DNA of 64,000 bases. It comes from Prunus persica. Lineage: Eukaryota; Streptophyta; Magnoliopsida; Rosales; Rosaceae. Of this stretch, positions 46,876 through 56,870 are shown piece after piece. Every line of letters begins with the position of its first letter. Position 1 is the stretch's first letter. The stretch covers positions 11,775,195 through 11,839,194 of the forward strand of contig NC_034011.1 of the NCBI RefSeq assembly GCF_000346465.2. Reading direction: 5' to 3'. A program made the translations under genes and the position numbers. The notes beneath the pieces were generated by a model that was not told the DNA's origin, ran no database searches, and saw only the letters and a program-made list of their open reading frames with translations.

Positions 46876-49116
46876 ATGTCTGAAAGTTCTGATAGAGAAA
46901 GTCCTGACCCTCCTGCCTTTGGTGGGGATAACACTGAGAGTGAAGAGCCCAGCCAATATATATGTTCTGAAGAGGAAAGTTCAGAGACAGAGGGTATGGT
47001 AGAAGGAACCATAGAAAGTAGGATGATAGGGCCTGGGGGTGAGAGGGCTGAGCCATCGGGAGACTCTGGGCCGGCTGCATATAGGGAGATGCAGAGAAAT
47101 TATATAGAGTTAGAGGCTATAGCAAATCGGGTTCTAGCCTTGCCTCAAACGCAAGAAGTGGGTTCGAGCAACCAGGCATCACCATCAGGGTCTGTGGGTA
47201 TAGCCGTGGCTTCGGTATCAGAGGGATTAGACATCTGGGTTGGTGTCCCGTTGCCACGGCGGAATACACTTACAGAAGCGAAATTGGCCCAGCTACGAAC
47301 AGATTTTTGTGTGCCAGCTTATGTGGGCTTGAGGTTACCCACGGAGGCTGATGTAGTCAGATATCCCTCGGATGGCTCCGTGATGATTTTTACAGATATG
47401 TATCGGCATGGCTTCAGACTACCGTTTCATCCGTGGGTTCAGATGATGTTGGCCAAGTTGGGGTATGCACCGGGGCAGTATAATCCCAACTTTTGGATTC
47501 TTCTTCATGGGGTGTACATCGCGTGGTGGTTGGCTGGGTTGGGGGAGCCAACGTTCGAGCAGTTCATGTACTTGTATTCTATTTCGAAGCAGCAGGGGAA
47601 TTTTGGCGGGGTACAGGCGAATTGCCGAAAGGCGAAGGAGAGAGGCTATTTTATTGGACACAAGCCAACGACGCAAAAGTCCTGGAGGAACAGGTGGTGC
47701 ATGGCTTATGGGAACTGGGAGAGTCCGCCAGGGAAGAGCGTTGTCCAACACATTCCTACCCACTTCTAGTCTATAGGTCCTTGGCCCCATCCCTTAAGAT
47801 TGTCTAATGCTTGATTGTGTTGTCTTGGCTCCTATTTGTGGTTCTGTATTTTGTCTGTGCCAGTATAAATGGCTAAGTAGTATCTAACCTTTGGTGCAGG
47901 TTCAGTGAAGTGGGGGCCTATCTCCAAGGAGCAGGAAGACGAGGTTGAGTGGGTGAGGGCGCAGCTGTCAGAGACTGAGCGTGAGTGCGAGAACCTAGTC
48001 ACGCAGAAGAATTTGTTTGAGTCCGGACTCCTTCAAGGAAGTAAGTACCTGGGTCACACTTATGAGTTGTGTGCTGAGTCCTTTGTGGTTGTGACTAATG
48101 TAGTTGTTTTGTTTGTTTGGACAGTGGCTGGCATCATAAGGGGGAGCACGAAGGTGGCCGTAGACATTGATGAGGCCGAGATGCAGAAGCGGCTGAGGGA
48201 GTCTCGGGCCAAGAAAGCTGAGAAGAGTGCTGGAAAACGACCCAGGGATGATGATGAGGGTCGGGTCGCGGACGTGCTGGGGAAAAGGAAAGCCTTGGAG
48301 GAGGCTCATCAGCATGTGATGGGGTCAGGGCCGAGACTTCCGCCCTTTGATCTGCAGGCACCGCCGAAGCTACCCTTCGGCATGGAGGACGTGTTCGCTG
48401 AAGGGGTAGAGAAGGTAGACTTCGGCAGGCTACGCCAGCAGAAGAAGGAGGTCAACCTGGCTATGCACCGGCAGGAGGTGCCTTTAGTGAACGTCTTCCT
48501 GGAAGGCGTGAAGAGCGACCCTGAGGCTCTGGCGAGGACTCCAGCTTCTTCCTTCATTGACTGGGCCCAAAAGACGATCCTCACCTCTGCCTATGTAAGT
48601 GTTTAGGCCCTTTTTGAATGTATTTGTGTTGGATTATTTTTGTGTGGATTGACTAACATGGTTTTTGTTTTGCAGGCCTTTGGCGAGATGTACGTCAGCA
48701 TGGCCAAGGCTGACAAGGAGATCCAGAGGTTGAAGAGGCGGGATGAGCTAGCCAAGAGCAAAATGGCGGAGGCGCAGGAGGCCATCCGAGAGAAGAACGC
48801 CTTGCTGGTTCAAAAGGCGGCCCTGGCCAAGGAGGTGGAGGAGCTGAAGAGATCGAAGGCCGAGGAGGTGGCTGCTGCCCGAGTCGAGGCGATTGAGTCC
48901 TTCCGATCCTCAGAGGAGCTGAAGAGCTATATCATGGACCGACTGGTTGATGAGCAGCTTTGCTGGGAAGATAGGTTGGTTAGGTTCAACCCCTCGGTGG
49001 AGATTAACTTTGACACCAGTGGTGAGCCTCCTGCACAGATCCCTCCTGCTGATGCTAGCGCCCCGACACCAGAGGCTGAGCCGGCCAATGAGGATGCCCC
49101 GTCGACCGAGTCTTGA
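46876..49116 (+). CDS. Antisense gene of the Tat-like element (Transposase_28-like, gypsy-type plant protein)
   Basis: Encoded opposite to gag-pol. Exon 1 from 46876 (MSESSDRESPDPPAFGGDN) reads into FCVPAYVGLRLPTEADVVRYP, FRLPFHPWVQMMLAKLGYAPG and YNPNFWILLHGVYIAWW, the pattern of the putative gypsy-type transposon domain (Transposase_28). Later exons are about 47900-48040, 48125-48594 and 48676-49116, with introns 48041-48124 and 48595-48675 having clear GT-AG borders. The C-terminal half is a charged coiled coil (MAKADKEIQRLKRRDELAKSK) ending PSTES and a stop at 49114-49116. The exon 1 to exon 2 junction is unresolved: a TAG stands at 47767-47769 and no donor restores the phase. An upstream leader intron (about 46639-46875) and a TATA-like ctacaaatagg near 46480 suggest its own promoter. 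Such antisense frames are known in Tat elements; their role is not known. Confidence 0.7.
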
Positions 49117-49435
49117 AGGCGTTGCCTTCGTTATGTGTTATAGTGATTTTGTACTTTAGTGATTGTGTTGGAACACTGTTTCTTTTGTTTATGTATGAAC
49201 ACTTGTCCTTGCCTGGAGCAAGGGTGTTTTTATTTATGATATGAGACTTGTGTGATATCAATTGTGCTAGTAAAGTAATTGCCATGTGAATGCATGAAAA
49301 TGAGCCGGAGTCAGGCGTTTTATTTAAATAGGTGCCGAAAGGCAGAAGGTACAAGTGGTCTAGGGTCTAGATACCTTACTTCTACCTTACAGTAAATAAT
49401 CAAGACCAAAGTATTGTCCTAGGGTCTAGATATGT

Positions 49436-52348
49436 TTACTTGTAATAGTACTTGAGGTGGTCAGCATTCCACGGGTGAGGCAGCGTCTTGCCTGTGGAAT
49501 CACGAAGCTGATAAGTGCCGGGGCGGCAGATTTTGATAATCTCATAAGGACCTTCCCATGTAGGGCCGAGGGTACCTTCGTTGGGATTTTTGGTAGCCAA
49601 GGAAACTTTGCGCATGACCCAGTCCCCAATTTTGAAAGCACGGGGCTTGACTCGGGAGTCGTAATATTTGGCGATCCGTTGTTTGTACGCGACATTACGC
49701 ATGCTCGATTGGTCCCGGAGCTCGTCAATGAAGTCGAGGTTGAGGGCCAACTGCTCGTCATTGGCCGTGGCATCGTAAGTGGAGGTTCGGTATGTGGGCT
49801 GGCCAATTTCTACCGGAGCCACGGCCTCGGTTCCAAATGATAGGGAGAACGTCGTTTCACCCGTGGATGTGCGGAAGGTGGTGCGGTAGGACCAGAGTAC
49901 TTCTGGGAGTAGTTCGAGCCAGCAGCCCTTGGCTTTGTCAAGTTTTTTCTTGAGGGTCTTCTTGATAATTTTGTTCACGGCTTCGACCTGGCCATTGGAC
50001 TGAGGATGGGCTGGGGAGGCGAAACACAGACGAATCTTGAGGTTGGAACAAAATTGTTTGAATTTGGCGTTATCAAATTGCCGGCCATTGTCGGTGACGA
50101 TGGAGTTGGGGATGCCGAAGCGACATACAATGTTTTGCCACACAAAGGATTCGATGCGAGCCGCAGTGATGGTGGCCAAGGCCTCGGCCTCAGCCCACTT
50201 GATGAAGTAGTCTACGGCCACGACTGCATACTTGACTTGGCCCTTGCCCTCTGGCATAGGTCCAATGAGATCCAGTCCCCATTGGGCAAATGGCCAAGGG
50301 CTGACGATGGCAGTCAACGGTTCAGCCGGGAGTTGTGGAATGTTGGCAAATCGCTGACACTTGTCGCATTTCTGGGTGAATTCCTGGGCGTCAGTGTGGA
50401 GCGATGGCCAGAAGTATCCTTGGCGGATTACCTTATGGGCCAGCGAGCGTGCGCCCGAGTGGTTACCGCATATGCCTTCATGGATTTCTCGAAGGACATA
50501 GTGACCCTCCTCCGGAGTCAGGCATCGGAGGTAAGGAAGGCTGAAACCCCGCTTGTATAAGGAGCCGTTAATGATCAGGTAACGAGCAGAGCGATGGCGA
50601 ACGCGTCGTGCCTCTGCCGGATTAGCCGGTAGTGTTTGGTTCTGTAAGAACTGGAGGATGGGGTCCATCCATGTAGGGCTGTGATCAATAGTGCAGATGA
50701 GTGGGGCTTGTGTGCTGGGCTGGGCCAAAAACTCGATGTGGATGTGGCGACCCATTCCTTGCTCCAAGGCTGATGCCAACCTGGCTAGTGCATCGGCATG
50801 GCTATTCTCGGAGCCCGACACTTGCTTGATAGAGTAGGCGTGGAAGGTCGCCAGCAAGTGCCGAGCGTGCTGGAGGTAGGCCGTCATAGAGGCATCCTTA
50901 GCCGTGAAGTCCTGGTTGACCTGGTGGACCACGAGTTGTGAATCGCTGAATATCTGAATTTGCCTGGCGTCCATCTCTTTGGCTAATCGAAGACCAGCTA
51001 AGAGTGCTTCATATTCGGCCTCATTGTTGGAGGCTTGGAATTTGAAGCGAAGGGTGTACTCGAGGGCAACCTTGTCTGGGGAGATGAGAACGAGGCCGGC
51101 CCCACAGCCCTGGGCATTAGAAGAGCCGTCTACGAATAAAGTCCACAGGGGCTGGGTTAGGTCGAGATTGCCTTCGGTGGGGGTTTGGTCTTGGATGGGA
51201 GGGGGATTGGGTTCGGTTGTGAGCTGGGTAGCTGCGGAAGCTCGGGGCTCCGTGAATTCAGATAGGAAGTCAGCAACGGCCTGCCCCCTCATAGCCGGGC
51301 GGGGTTTGTAATGAATATCAAACTCGCCCAGTTCAATGGCCCATTTGACCAGCCTCCCAGAAGTTTCTGGGTTCTGCAACACCTGTCGGAGCGGTTGGTT
51401 GGTTAAGACATGGATGGTGTGAGCTTGGAAATATGGTCGGAGGCGTCTTGCCGAGACGACCAGGGCGAACGCCAATTTTTCGATGTCCGGGTACCGAACT
51501 TCGGCATCTTGCAATGCTTTACTAACATAATGCACTGGGTGTTCCGCGTTATCTTTTGATCGGATGAGCACAGAGCTAACAGCCGAAGCTGAGATGGAGA
51601 GATAAATCACGAGGATGTCTCCGTGCTCAGGGGTTGACAATAAAGGGGCCTGGCCCATATATTCCTTGAGCTCGCTGAAACCCGTGTCGCATTCAGCAGT
51701 CCAGGTGATGTTTCTTTTGGTGCCTTTAAGGGCCTTGAAGAATGGGGCGCAGCGGTCAGTGGCTTTGGAGATAAATCTGGTCAGGGCGGCGACACGCCCT
51801 GTAAGGCTTTGGATATCTTTGACCGTCTTAGGTACCGTCATGTCTAAGATGGCCTGGATCTTTTCTAGGTTGGCTTCAATACCCCTTTGGCTGATCATGA
51901 AGCCAAGGAATTTGCCGGAAGCCACCCCGAATGCACATTTGGTGGGGTTAAGCCTCATTTTGTACTGCTTCAGGATGGTGAACATGGCAGAGAGGTTGGG
52001 GATGTGTTGGTCAGCCGTGCGACTCTTGACTAGCATGTCATCGACATAGACCTCCATGGTATTGCCAATCAGGGGGGCAAAGAGCTGATTCACCAGACGC
52101 TGATAAGTAGCCCCGGCGTTTTTAAGGCCAAAGGGCATCACCTTATAGCAGTAGAGGCCGCGGTCCGTAATGAAAGAGGTGTGGGCCTGATCTTCGGGGT
52201 GCATGAAGATCTGGTTGTAACCTGAATAAGCATACATGAAGCTGAGGAGGGCGTGGCCGGCTGTGGCGTCGACTAGCTGGTCAATGCGGGGTAGCGGGAA
52301 GCTGTCCTTTGGGCAAGCCCGATTAAGGTTGGTGTAGTCGATACACAT
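49436..52348 (-). CDS. Tat-like pol: reverse transcriptase, RNase H, integrase (5' part deleted)
   Basis: A 970-residue open frame without stops. RT: MPFGLKNAGATYQRLVNQ (about residues 71-88) and YVDDMLV (101-107). RNase H follows; a second, archaeal-type RNase H (LFVDGSSNAQGCGAGLVLIS) starts near 400. Integrase: H2C2 finger (HEGICGNHSGA..CDKCQRFA, about 625-670) and an rve core with WGLDLIGPMPE, VTDNGRQFDN and SNGQVEAVNK, so all three acidic residues are present. The C-terminus is RPGTYQLRDSTGKTLPHPWNADHLKYYY. The conserved Asp of RT motif A is replaced: SFMYAYSGYNQ has Tyr at residue 39 (52232-52234). The real N-terminus of RT is missing because of a deletion near 52355. Untranslated 3' DNA follows. 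Confidence 0.9.
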   Translation of the reverse strand: MCIDYTNLNRACPKDSFPLPRIDQLVDATAGHALLSFMYAYSGYNQIFMHPEDQAHTSFITDRGLYCYKVMPFGLKNAGATYQRLVNQLFAPLIGNTMEVYVDDMLVKSRTADQHIPNLSAMFTILKQYKMRLNPTKCAFGVASGKFLGFMISQRGIEANLEKIQAILDMTVPKTVKDIQSLTGRVAALTRFISKATDRCAPFFKALKGTKRNITWTAECDTGFSELKEYMGQAPLLSTPEHGDILVIYLSISASAVSSVLIRSKDNAEHPVHYVSKALQDAEVRYPDIEKLAFALVVSARRLRPYFQAHTIHVLTNQPLRQVLQNPETSGRLVKWAIELGEFDIHYKPRPAMRGQAVADFLSEFTEPRASAATQLTTEPNPPPIQDQTPTEGNLDLTQPLWTLFVDGSSNAQGCGAGLVLISPDKVALEYTLRFKFQASNNEAEYEALLAGLRLAKEMDARQIQIFSDSQLVVHQVNQDFTAKDASMTAYLQHARHLLATFHAYSIKQVSGSENSHADALARLASALEQGMGRHIHIEFLAQPSTQAPLICTIDHSPTWMDPILQFLQNQTLPANPAEARRVRHRSARYLIINGSLYKRGFSLPYLRCLTPEEGHYVLREIHEGICGNHSGARSLAHKVIRQGYFWPSLHTDAQEFTQKCDKCQRFANIPQLPAEPLTAIVSPWPFAQWGLDLIGPMPEGKGQVKYAVVAVDYFIKWAEAEALATITAARIESFVWQNIVCRFGIPNSIVTDNGRQFDNAKFKQFCSNLKIRLCFASPAHPQSNGQVEAVNKIIKKTLKKKLDKAKGCWLELLPEVLWSYRTTFRTSTGETTFSLSFGTEAVAPVEIGQPTYRTSTYDATANDEQLALNLDFIDELRDQSSMRNVAYKQRIAKYYDSRVKPRAFKIGDWVMRKVSLATKNPNEGTLGPTWEGPYEIIKICRPGTYQLRDSTGKTLPHPWNADHLKYYYK

Positions 52349-52728
52349 GCGCCAGCCCTTTCTTGGCTGATGAATCCGATGCTACTCAATCGATCCACCT
52401 CCGCCCTCATGGCCTCATAGCGCTCGGGATCATAAGCGCGACGCTTCTGTCTGACTGGTCTGACGGCAGGATTGACGCTAAGCCTATGGGATATGATGTC
52501 TGGTGATATGCCAGGCATGTCATTGTAGGACCATGCGAAGACTTCAGAGTTGAGGCGGAGGAAGGCGACCAGGTCGGAGCGAAGCTCTGGCGAGATGGAG
52601 GTGCCGATCCGGACTTGTCGATCCGGGATATCGTCATGGAGGGTAACCAGCTCCAGGTCCTCCATGGGTTCGGCCTGTGGTGCGATGGACTCCTCCCTTG
52701 GGTCTTCAGGTGGTTCTGTGCCAGCTTA
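52273..52728 (-). pseudogene. Linker and start of the reverse transcriptase, ending at a deletion
   Basis: The frame reads EPMEDLELVTLHDDIPDRQVR, FAWSYNDMPGISPDIISHRL and DRLSSIGFIS, the usual segment before the RT catalytic core. It is cut off from the protease by a TAA at 52726-52728. After GFIS the expected run leading to the RT core is missing: the sequence jumps within about 52350-52370 to the codons before MCIDYTNLNR in another frame. About 15-20 residues seem deleted. Confidence 0.75.
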
Positions 52729-53640
52729 AGGAGGGGTGGGAGCCTTGGTTACTGCTAGGGCTTCACTCCTAGGTTGGCGATTGGTGGATTTTACTGCTGA
52801 AGCATAGCAGCTTCGGGCCCCGAGTTGGTCGCCGCGCACCGTGCCTGGGCCATTAGGAGTGGGAAACTTCAACAGCAGCATATGCGTGGAAATAAAAGCC
52901 CTCATTTGGGCCAAGGCTGGGCGGCCGAGGATGACGTTGTAGGCTGTGGGGCAATCGACGATAAGGAAGGGGGTAGTGATCGTCGTCCGCTGGGGTGCGG
53001 CCCCAATTGAGATAGGGAGATGAATGCTGCCAATGGGCTGGACCACATCACCCGAGAAGCTCACAAGGGGTGTGATGCTTCGGTCGAGTAGGTGAGGCGG
53101 GACCTGGAGTTCATTGAAGGCCTCAGCAAACATCGCACTGACCGAACTGCCAGTGTCCACCAGGATACGCCCAACGTCGAAGTTAGAAATGTCAGCCCGG
53201 ATAATGAGTGGATCATCATGGGGGAGGATAACACCACGCTCCTCCTCCTCGCAGAAGGTAATGGGGGCCCAGCCAGTCCTGTGGGTCTTTGGCAAGCGTC
53301 CCTGCTCAGTGCTGAAGACCTGGTGCACATAGGTGGAGCGGACATAATGTTTGATGGAGTTGTTGGAGGTGCCAGCCAGGGTAGGACCTCCGCTGATGGT
53401 GGAGATCATGTTGATTTGTCGTTGGTAAGGGTTAGGCGGGGCTGGTATGTTGCGCACATAGTTGTCCAGCTTACCCTCCCGGATGAGCCCTTCAATTATG
53501 TTGCGCAACACAACACAAGACTCGGTGTCATGGCCGCTGAATTGATGAAAGCGGCAGAAGACCCTCGTGTTTGGCATAGGCTTGTTGGATGGTCTCCGGG
53601 GGGGTGGCTTGGGGATGATGGGGGCTTCACGCACCAGGAC
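52726..53640 (-). pseudogene. Tat-like protease region with zinc-knuckle-like motif
   Basis: From about 53634: REAPIIPKPPPRRP, then CRFHQFSGHDTESC (a CX2H..HX4C knuckle-like motif typical of this lineage), then the retropepsin active site RILVDTGSSVSAM (about residue 155), followed by NVILGRPALAQM, the usual downstream protease motif. It ends in TAA at 52726-52728 after TKAPTPP. The frame differs from gag. Confidence 0.85.
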
Positions 53641-53689
53641 GTTCTCATAGGTGGTGTTGAGGGTCGTAAAAACCTCAAACCTAGGCCTG

Positions 53690-55250
53690 GGTGTGAAGGG
53701 AAAAGGGCCCGATCACCAGGCCTAGGAGGGTTGCCTCCGCTAGAGTGGTGGTGGTTGCCATGTCTGCCACGTTTGTTATTACCGAAAGGGTGCTGGTAGC
53801 TATCCTTCCGCTTATGTTGTTGGTTGTCCTGGGTACTCAGGGCAGGGGTAGAATGCTGAGGTGGGGCTGGGGCGGGTGCTAAAGCAGGTGGAGGATCAGC
53901 GAAAGCGTTGCGCATCAGGTTAGCTGGGCCACGCTTGGAATTGAAGTATTCAGCCTTAGCATGGACCGCTGCCTGCTTCATCAGCTCTGCATATGTGTTC
54001 CAACTGTTGCTATGAACCAGGTAGCGGAAGTTGGACTCGCGGAGGCCGCTCTTAAAAGCGCCGAAGGCAGCGCGATCGTCAGTGTCTGGGCAGCGGGAGT
54101 ACTCATGACTGAACCGAGCTGCATATTCCCGAAGGGGTTCGTCCTCGGCCTGCCTAAGCATATACAAGTCGTCGGCTGAGTATAGGCGATCAGTCTGGAT
54201 CATAAAATGGTCCAGGAACGTCTGCTTGAGACTATCGAAGGAGTTGATGGTGCGGGGGTGGAGCCTGTAGAACCAATTCAGGGCCGCGCCGCTGAGGGTG
54301 GAAGGGAAAAGGAGGCACATGCCTTCATCAGTGAGGCCTTTGCACCCAAGGGCAGACTGGAAGGAGTGGATGTGGGTGAGAGGGTCCTCCGTGCTAGTGT
54401 AGAAAGCGATGCGGAGTGGCTGGAGATCTTTCTCCTGGTGGTAGTGGAGGATGCGTTCGGTAAAGGGCCCTGGTCGTGGTTTTGCCCAGAGGGGTTGATG
54501 GCTGCGATGTTGTTCGCTTTCCAGGCGCCAGACCTTTTCAAAGAGAAGCCTCATGGCCGGGTCGGCATGAGGAAGAGTTTCAGGTGCCAAAGGCCTGGGG
54601 GCGGGGCACACAGGGACTGGGGATTGTTCCCAATTTTCCAGCGCCCCGGTGTGGTAATTTGACCAGGTCTCTGAATTATAAAATTCCCAAGTATCCGAGT
54701 CCCCGACACCTTCCTCGTCGGGTATGCGGACGGGGGCTGGCGAGGGGCCCAGGTGTGTCACCCGTGGGTCTTCGAGGTTGACAGGGATAGGGATCGGCCT
54801 TGGCTGACGGTCCGAGAGGCGATCCCTGCAATCTTGGTAGATCCTGACTGGTTCATGGGGCCGGTCCCTCGGTGGGGGAACGCAAAGTGGTCGTGACTGG
54901 GTTATCTCCGGATGAAGGTGGTCTTTACCCTTGCGGAGCCTAGCTTGGGCCGAGGCACTGTGGCTGGAATGTACTGGCTGGTTCGGCTGAGTAAGCCCAA
55001 CGTTCTGGGTGAGGTTTTGCTGGGCATCCTTGGTGTGAGTCCTTTCCCAGTTTCGCTTTAAAACACGGTAGTCATGTTCTAGCTCAACGTTCCTGCAATG
55101 AAGGTGCTCGTATTTTTTCGACATTTTAGTGACACTGTCACGGAGGCGCTCCACTTCTGCCTGGAGAGTGGCATCTTCCGAAGATTTCCTTCTAGAAGTA
55201 CCATCGCGGGGGGTATGACGCTGGGTATCGCGGCTATCCTCGGTCGGCAT
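53690..55250 (-). CDS. Tat-like gag
   Basis: The open frame from 55250 (MPTEDSRDTQRHTPRDGTSR) begins with a coiled coil (LQAEVERLRDSVTKMSKKYEH). The retrotransposon gag domain follows at about residues 263-420: LRIAFYTSTEDPLTHIHSFQ, LSGAALNWFYRLHPRTINSF, AEDEPLREYAARFSHEYSRC. The tail is rich in Pro, Gln and His. The gag frame is lost at a GGGCCCTTTTCCC run near 53693-53708: homology continues toward the protease as FEVFTTLNTTYENV in another frame. The start is the first Met after the leader. Confidence 0.85.
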
Positions 55251-55341
55251 AGCAGAATGTGGGGTGAAGAAGAGGCGACGGGGCCTGAGGGGTGAAGGAG
55301 CCAGCTGGGCTGATAGAGAATGCGGGGATTCAAGTGTCGAA

Positions 55342-55362
55342 TTCCCACAGACGGCGCCAAAC
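55342..55362 (-). promoter_or_regulatory. Primer-binding site of the Tat-like element
   Basis: Directly inside the right LTR the minus strand reads GTTTGGCGCCGTCTGTGGG. TTGGCGCCGTCTGTGG is a common Gypsy primer-binding site; the matching tRNA was not checked. Confidence 0.8.
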
Positions 55363-55969
55363 TGTTGATGCTCAAAATGGCCCGGCCAATAGTGAGTCCA
55401 ACTTAGTGATTAGGTATGCGGGGTCTTCAGCAGGGAAGAGAGCTGAGGCCCTTGGTGAAATATAGGTTGATGGGAAACCTGCAGAAGACAAAGTGGGAGA
55501 AGCAATCGTTAAGCTTCGGACACCGGTGTGGTGCCGGCCGAAGGCTCTCCGATGCCTAAGTCAGTTACAAGTAGTAATTCTGGCAGAGTAACAGTAAAAG
55601 TGGGAGAATAGTTGTCCTTTTTACCTGGGTACTGTTCCCTATTTATAGGGAGGTGAAAGTAGGAGGTTTGCACAAAGTTCCGATGTGGGACTTTGTGCAA
55701 GTCGTCGTGGTGGCGACACGTGTCCTGGAGATTAGGTTTGGCAGCTGGGAGCTTCGGTAGGTGTCTGGCACCTCGGAAGTGTGTCTTCCTTCGGCACAGG
55801 AGAAGGCGTGGCTGCCTTGGTGCTAGTCACTTTGGTGTTGGGTCTGCTCGGTTCATTATGGTGTCTGGCACCTCGGAAGTGTGTCTTCCTTCGGCACAGG
55901 AGAAGGCGTGGCTGCCTTGGTGCTAGTCACTTTGGTGCTGGGTCTGCTCGGTTCATTATGGTGTAAACA
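55363..55969 (-). repeat. 5' LTR of the Tat-like element (607 bp) with internal 100-bp duplication
   Basis: Same as the left LTR except for four substitutions by eye and a tandem duplication of 100 bp: gtgtctggcacctcggaag at 55761 recurs at 55861. The duplication is in the U3 side in the element's direction, upstream of the TATA-like ccctataaatagg (about 55640). Confidence 0.9.
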
Positions 55970-56870
55970 AAACATGTGTGCAAAAAACATCATTATTAAA
56001 AAATATAAAGCAATAGAAAAATACCTTATCATTACAAATTATGATATTTGCACACACTAGTGTCACACGGAAAACATCTGAGTTAGTCACAGTTGTATGT
56101 AGGTGTTGTGTGTCCCACTTAACAAACTTGGGAGGTACATCCACTTTATCCCTTAATGGCTCAATCAAATGCATTTTCTCGCAAAACCAAAACTATGTTC
56201 ATTCAATAATTGTAAACTATGGGTTTATCTAAAGGAATAACAAAATTAGAAACAACCAAACCCACTAAATATACGTATCGGTAAAGCAACAACGCATCCG
56301 GACACAGATGCTAGGTTTTTCCAGTCCTTCATGAGTTGTCTTTCCAAAAAGTCTAATGTCGCCTTGGCCCAATTATATTTTTGCATTGTGCGTACATCTT
56401 GGCAACGTGAAACTATGCTCCAAGAGGCAGTGTTGCCACTATTGCATAACAACAATGTATTACAGAAATGCAAGCACACAAGGCATACAAAATCTTCATA
56501 TTCTTGTTTGGTATTGCCTGTAACTAACTTGCACATTACAGATTCAATATTTTGCCTACTAACTCGTTCAGTGGTTTCAAAGTTTCTTTTAACAAAATCT
56601 GCATTATCTTTTGAACTTCGTTTATTAATATTTGTCTCACAACTAACATTAGGTAAACCAAGCAGTTCCTCAACATCAAAAGTAGTGAATTTTTCACGCC
56701 TACCACTAAGTGTGAAGTCTCTAGTTGTAGCGTCGAAACATTGAATGATTCTGATTATATCTACATATGATTTCTTGCATGTGTTTTCATTGACCAAACT
56801 TTCACCAAAAGCTCTAAAAGACCCCAAAAGGGTGTCTCCCTCATAATCTCACGATGTTCTTTTTGAATAC

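Larger units (their letters stand above)
44047..55969 (-). mobile_element. Tat-lineage Ty3/Gypsy retrotransposon, TSD AAACA, with antisense gene
   Basis: LTRs at 44047-44553 and 55363-55969 begin TGTTGATGCTC and end GTGTAAACA. The 5-bp AAACA lies at 44042-44046 and 55970-55974. The coding strand is minus: primer-binding site at 55362-55342, gag, protease, then reverse transcriptase, RNase H and integrase, then a long 3' region with an oppositely oriented gene, and a polypurine tract beside the left LTR. The extra RNase H (LFVDGSSNAQGCGAG) and the antisense frame near the 3' end fit the Tat lineage. The LTRs differ by four substitutions by eye plus one 100-bp duplication, so the insertion is recent. 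Confidence 0.92.
41749..56870 (-). pseudogene. Broken minus-strand gene of unknown function, split by transposons
   Basis: Exons in transcription order: about 56870-56246 (REIMRETPFWGLFRAFGESL, FTLSGRREKFTTFDVEELLGL, CLVCLHFCNTLLLCNSG), about 56165-56025 (DVPPKFVKWDTQHLHTTVTN), 43998-43858 (VFKDLRKTPDARNMRH), 43742 to about 43571 (DPPNMFQLIHTQDTGFHGVV), 42419-42040 (coiled coil: NNRLVKERFN, YNELCCNAKVIVADAHKQYDELSND), and 42060-41749 (MSMWIYLSKEEQDRLHHFL, stop). The N-terminal part recalls the domain before Ulp1 proteases in plant repeat genes; I do not assign a function. A Tat element (44047-55969) sits in one intron and nested TIR elements (42420-43570) in an exon. Exons 41749-42060 are also present in duplication copy A. 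Confidence 0.5.

Noticed and set aside
49457..54781. Long plus-strand open frames opposite gag-pol
   Set aside because: They are antisense shadows of the GC-rich gag-pol frames; no domain, splice pattern or start context supports them.
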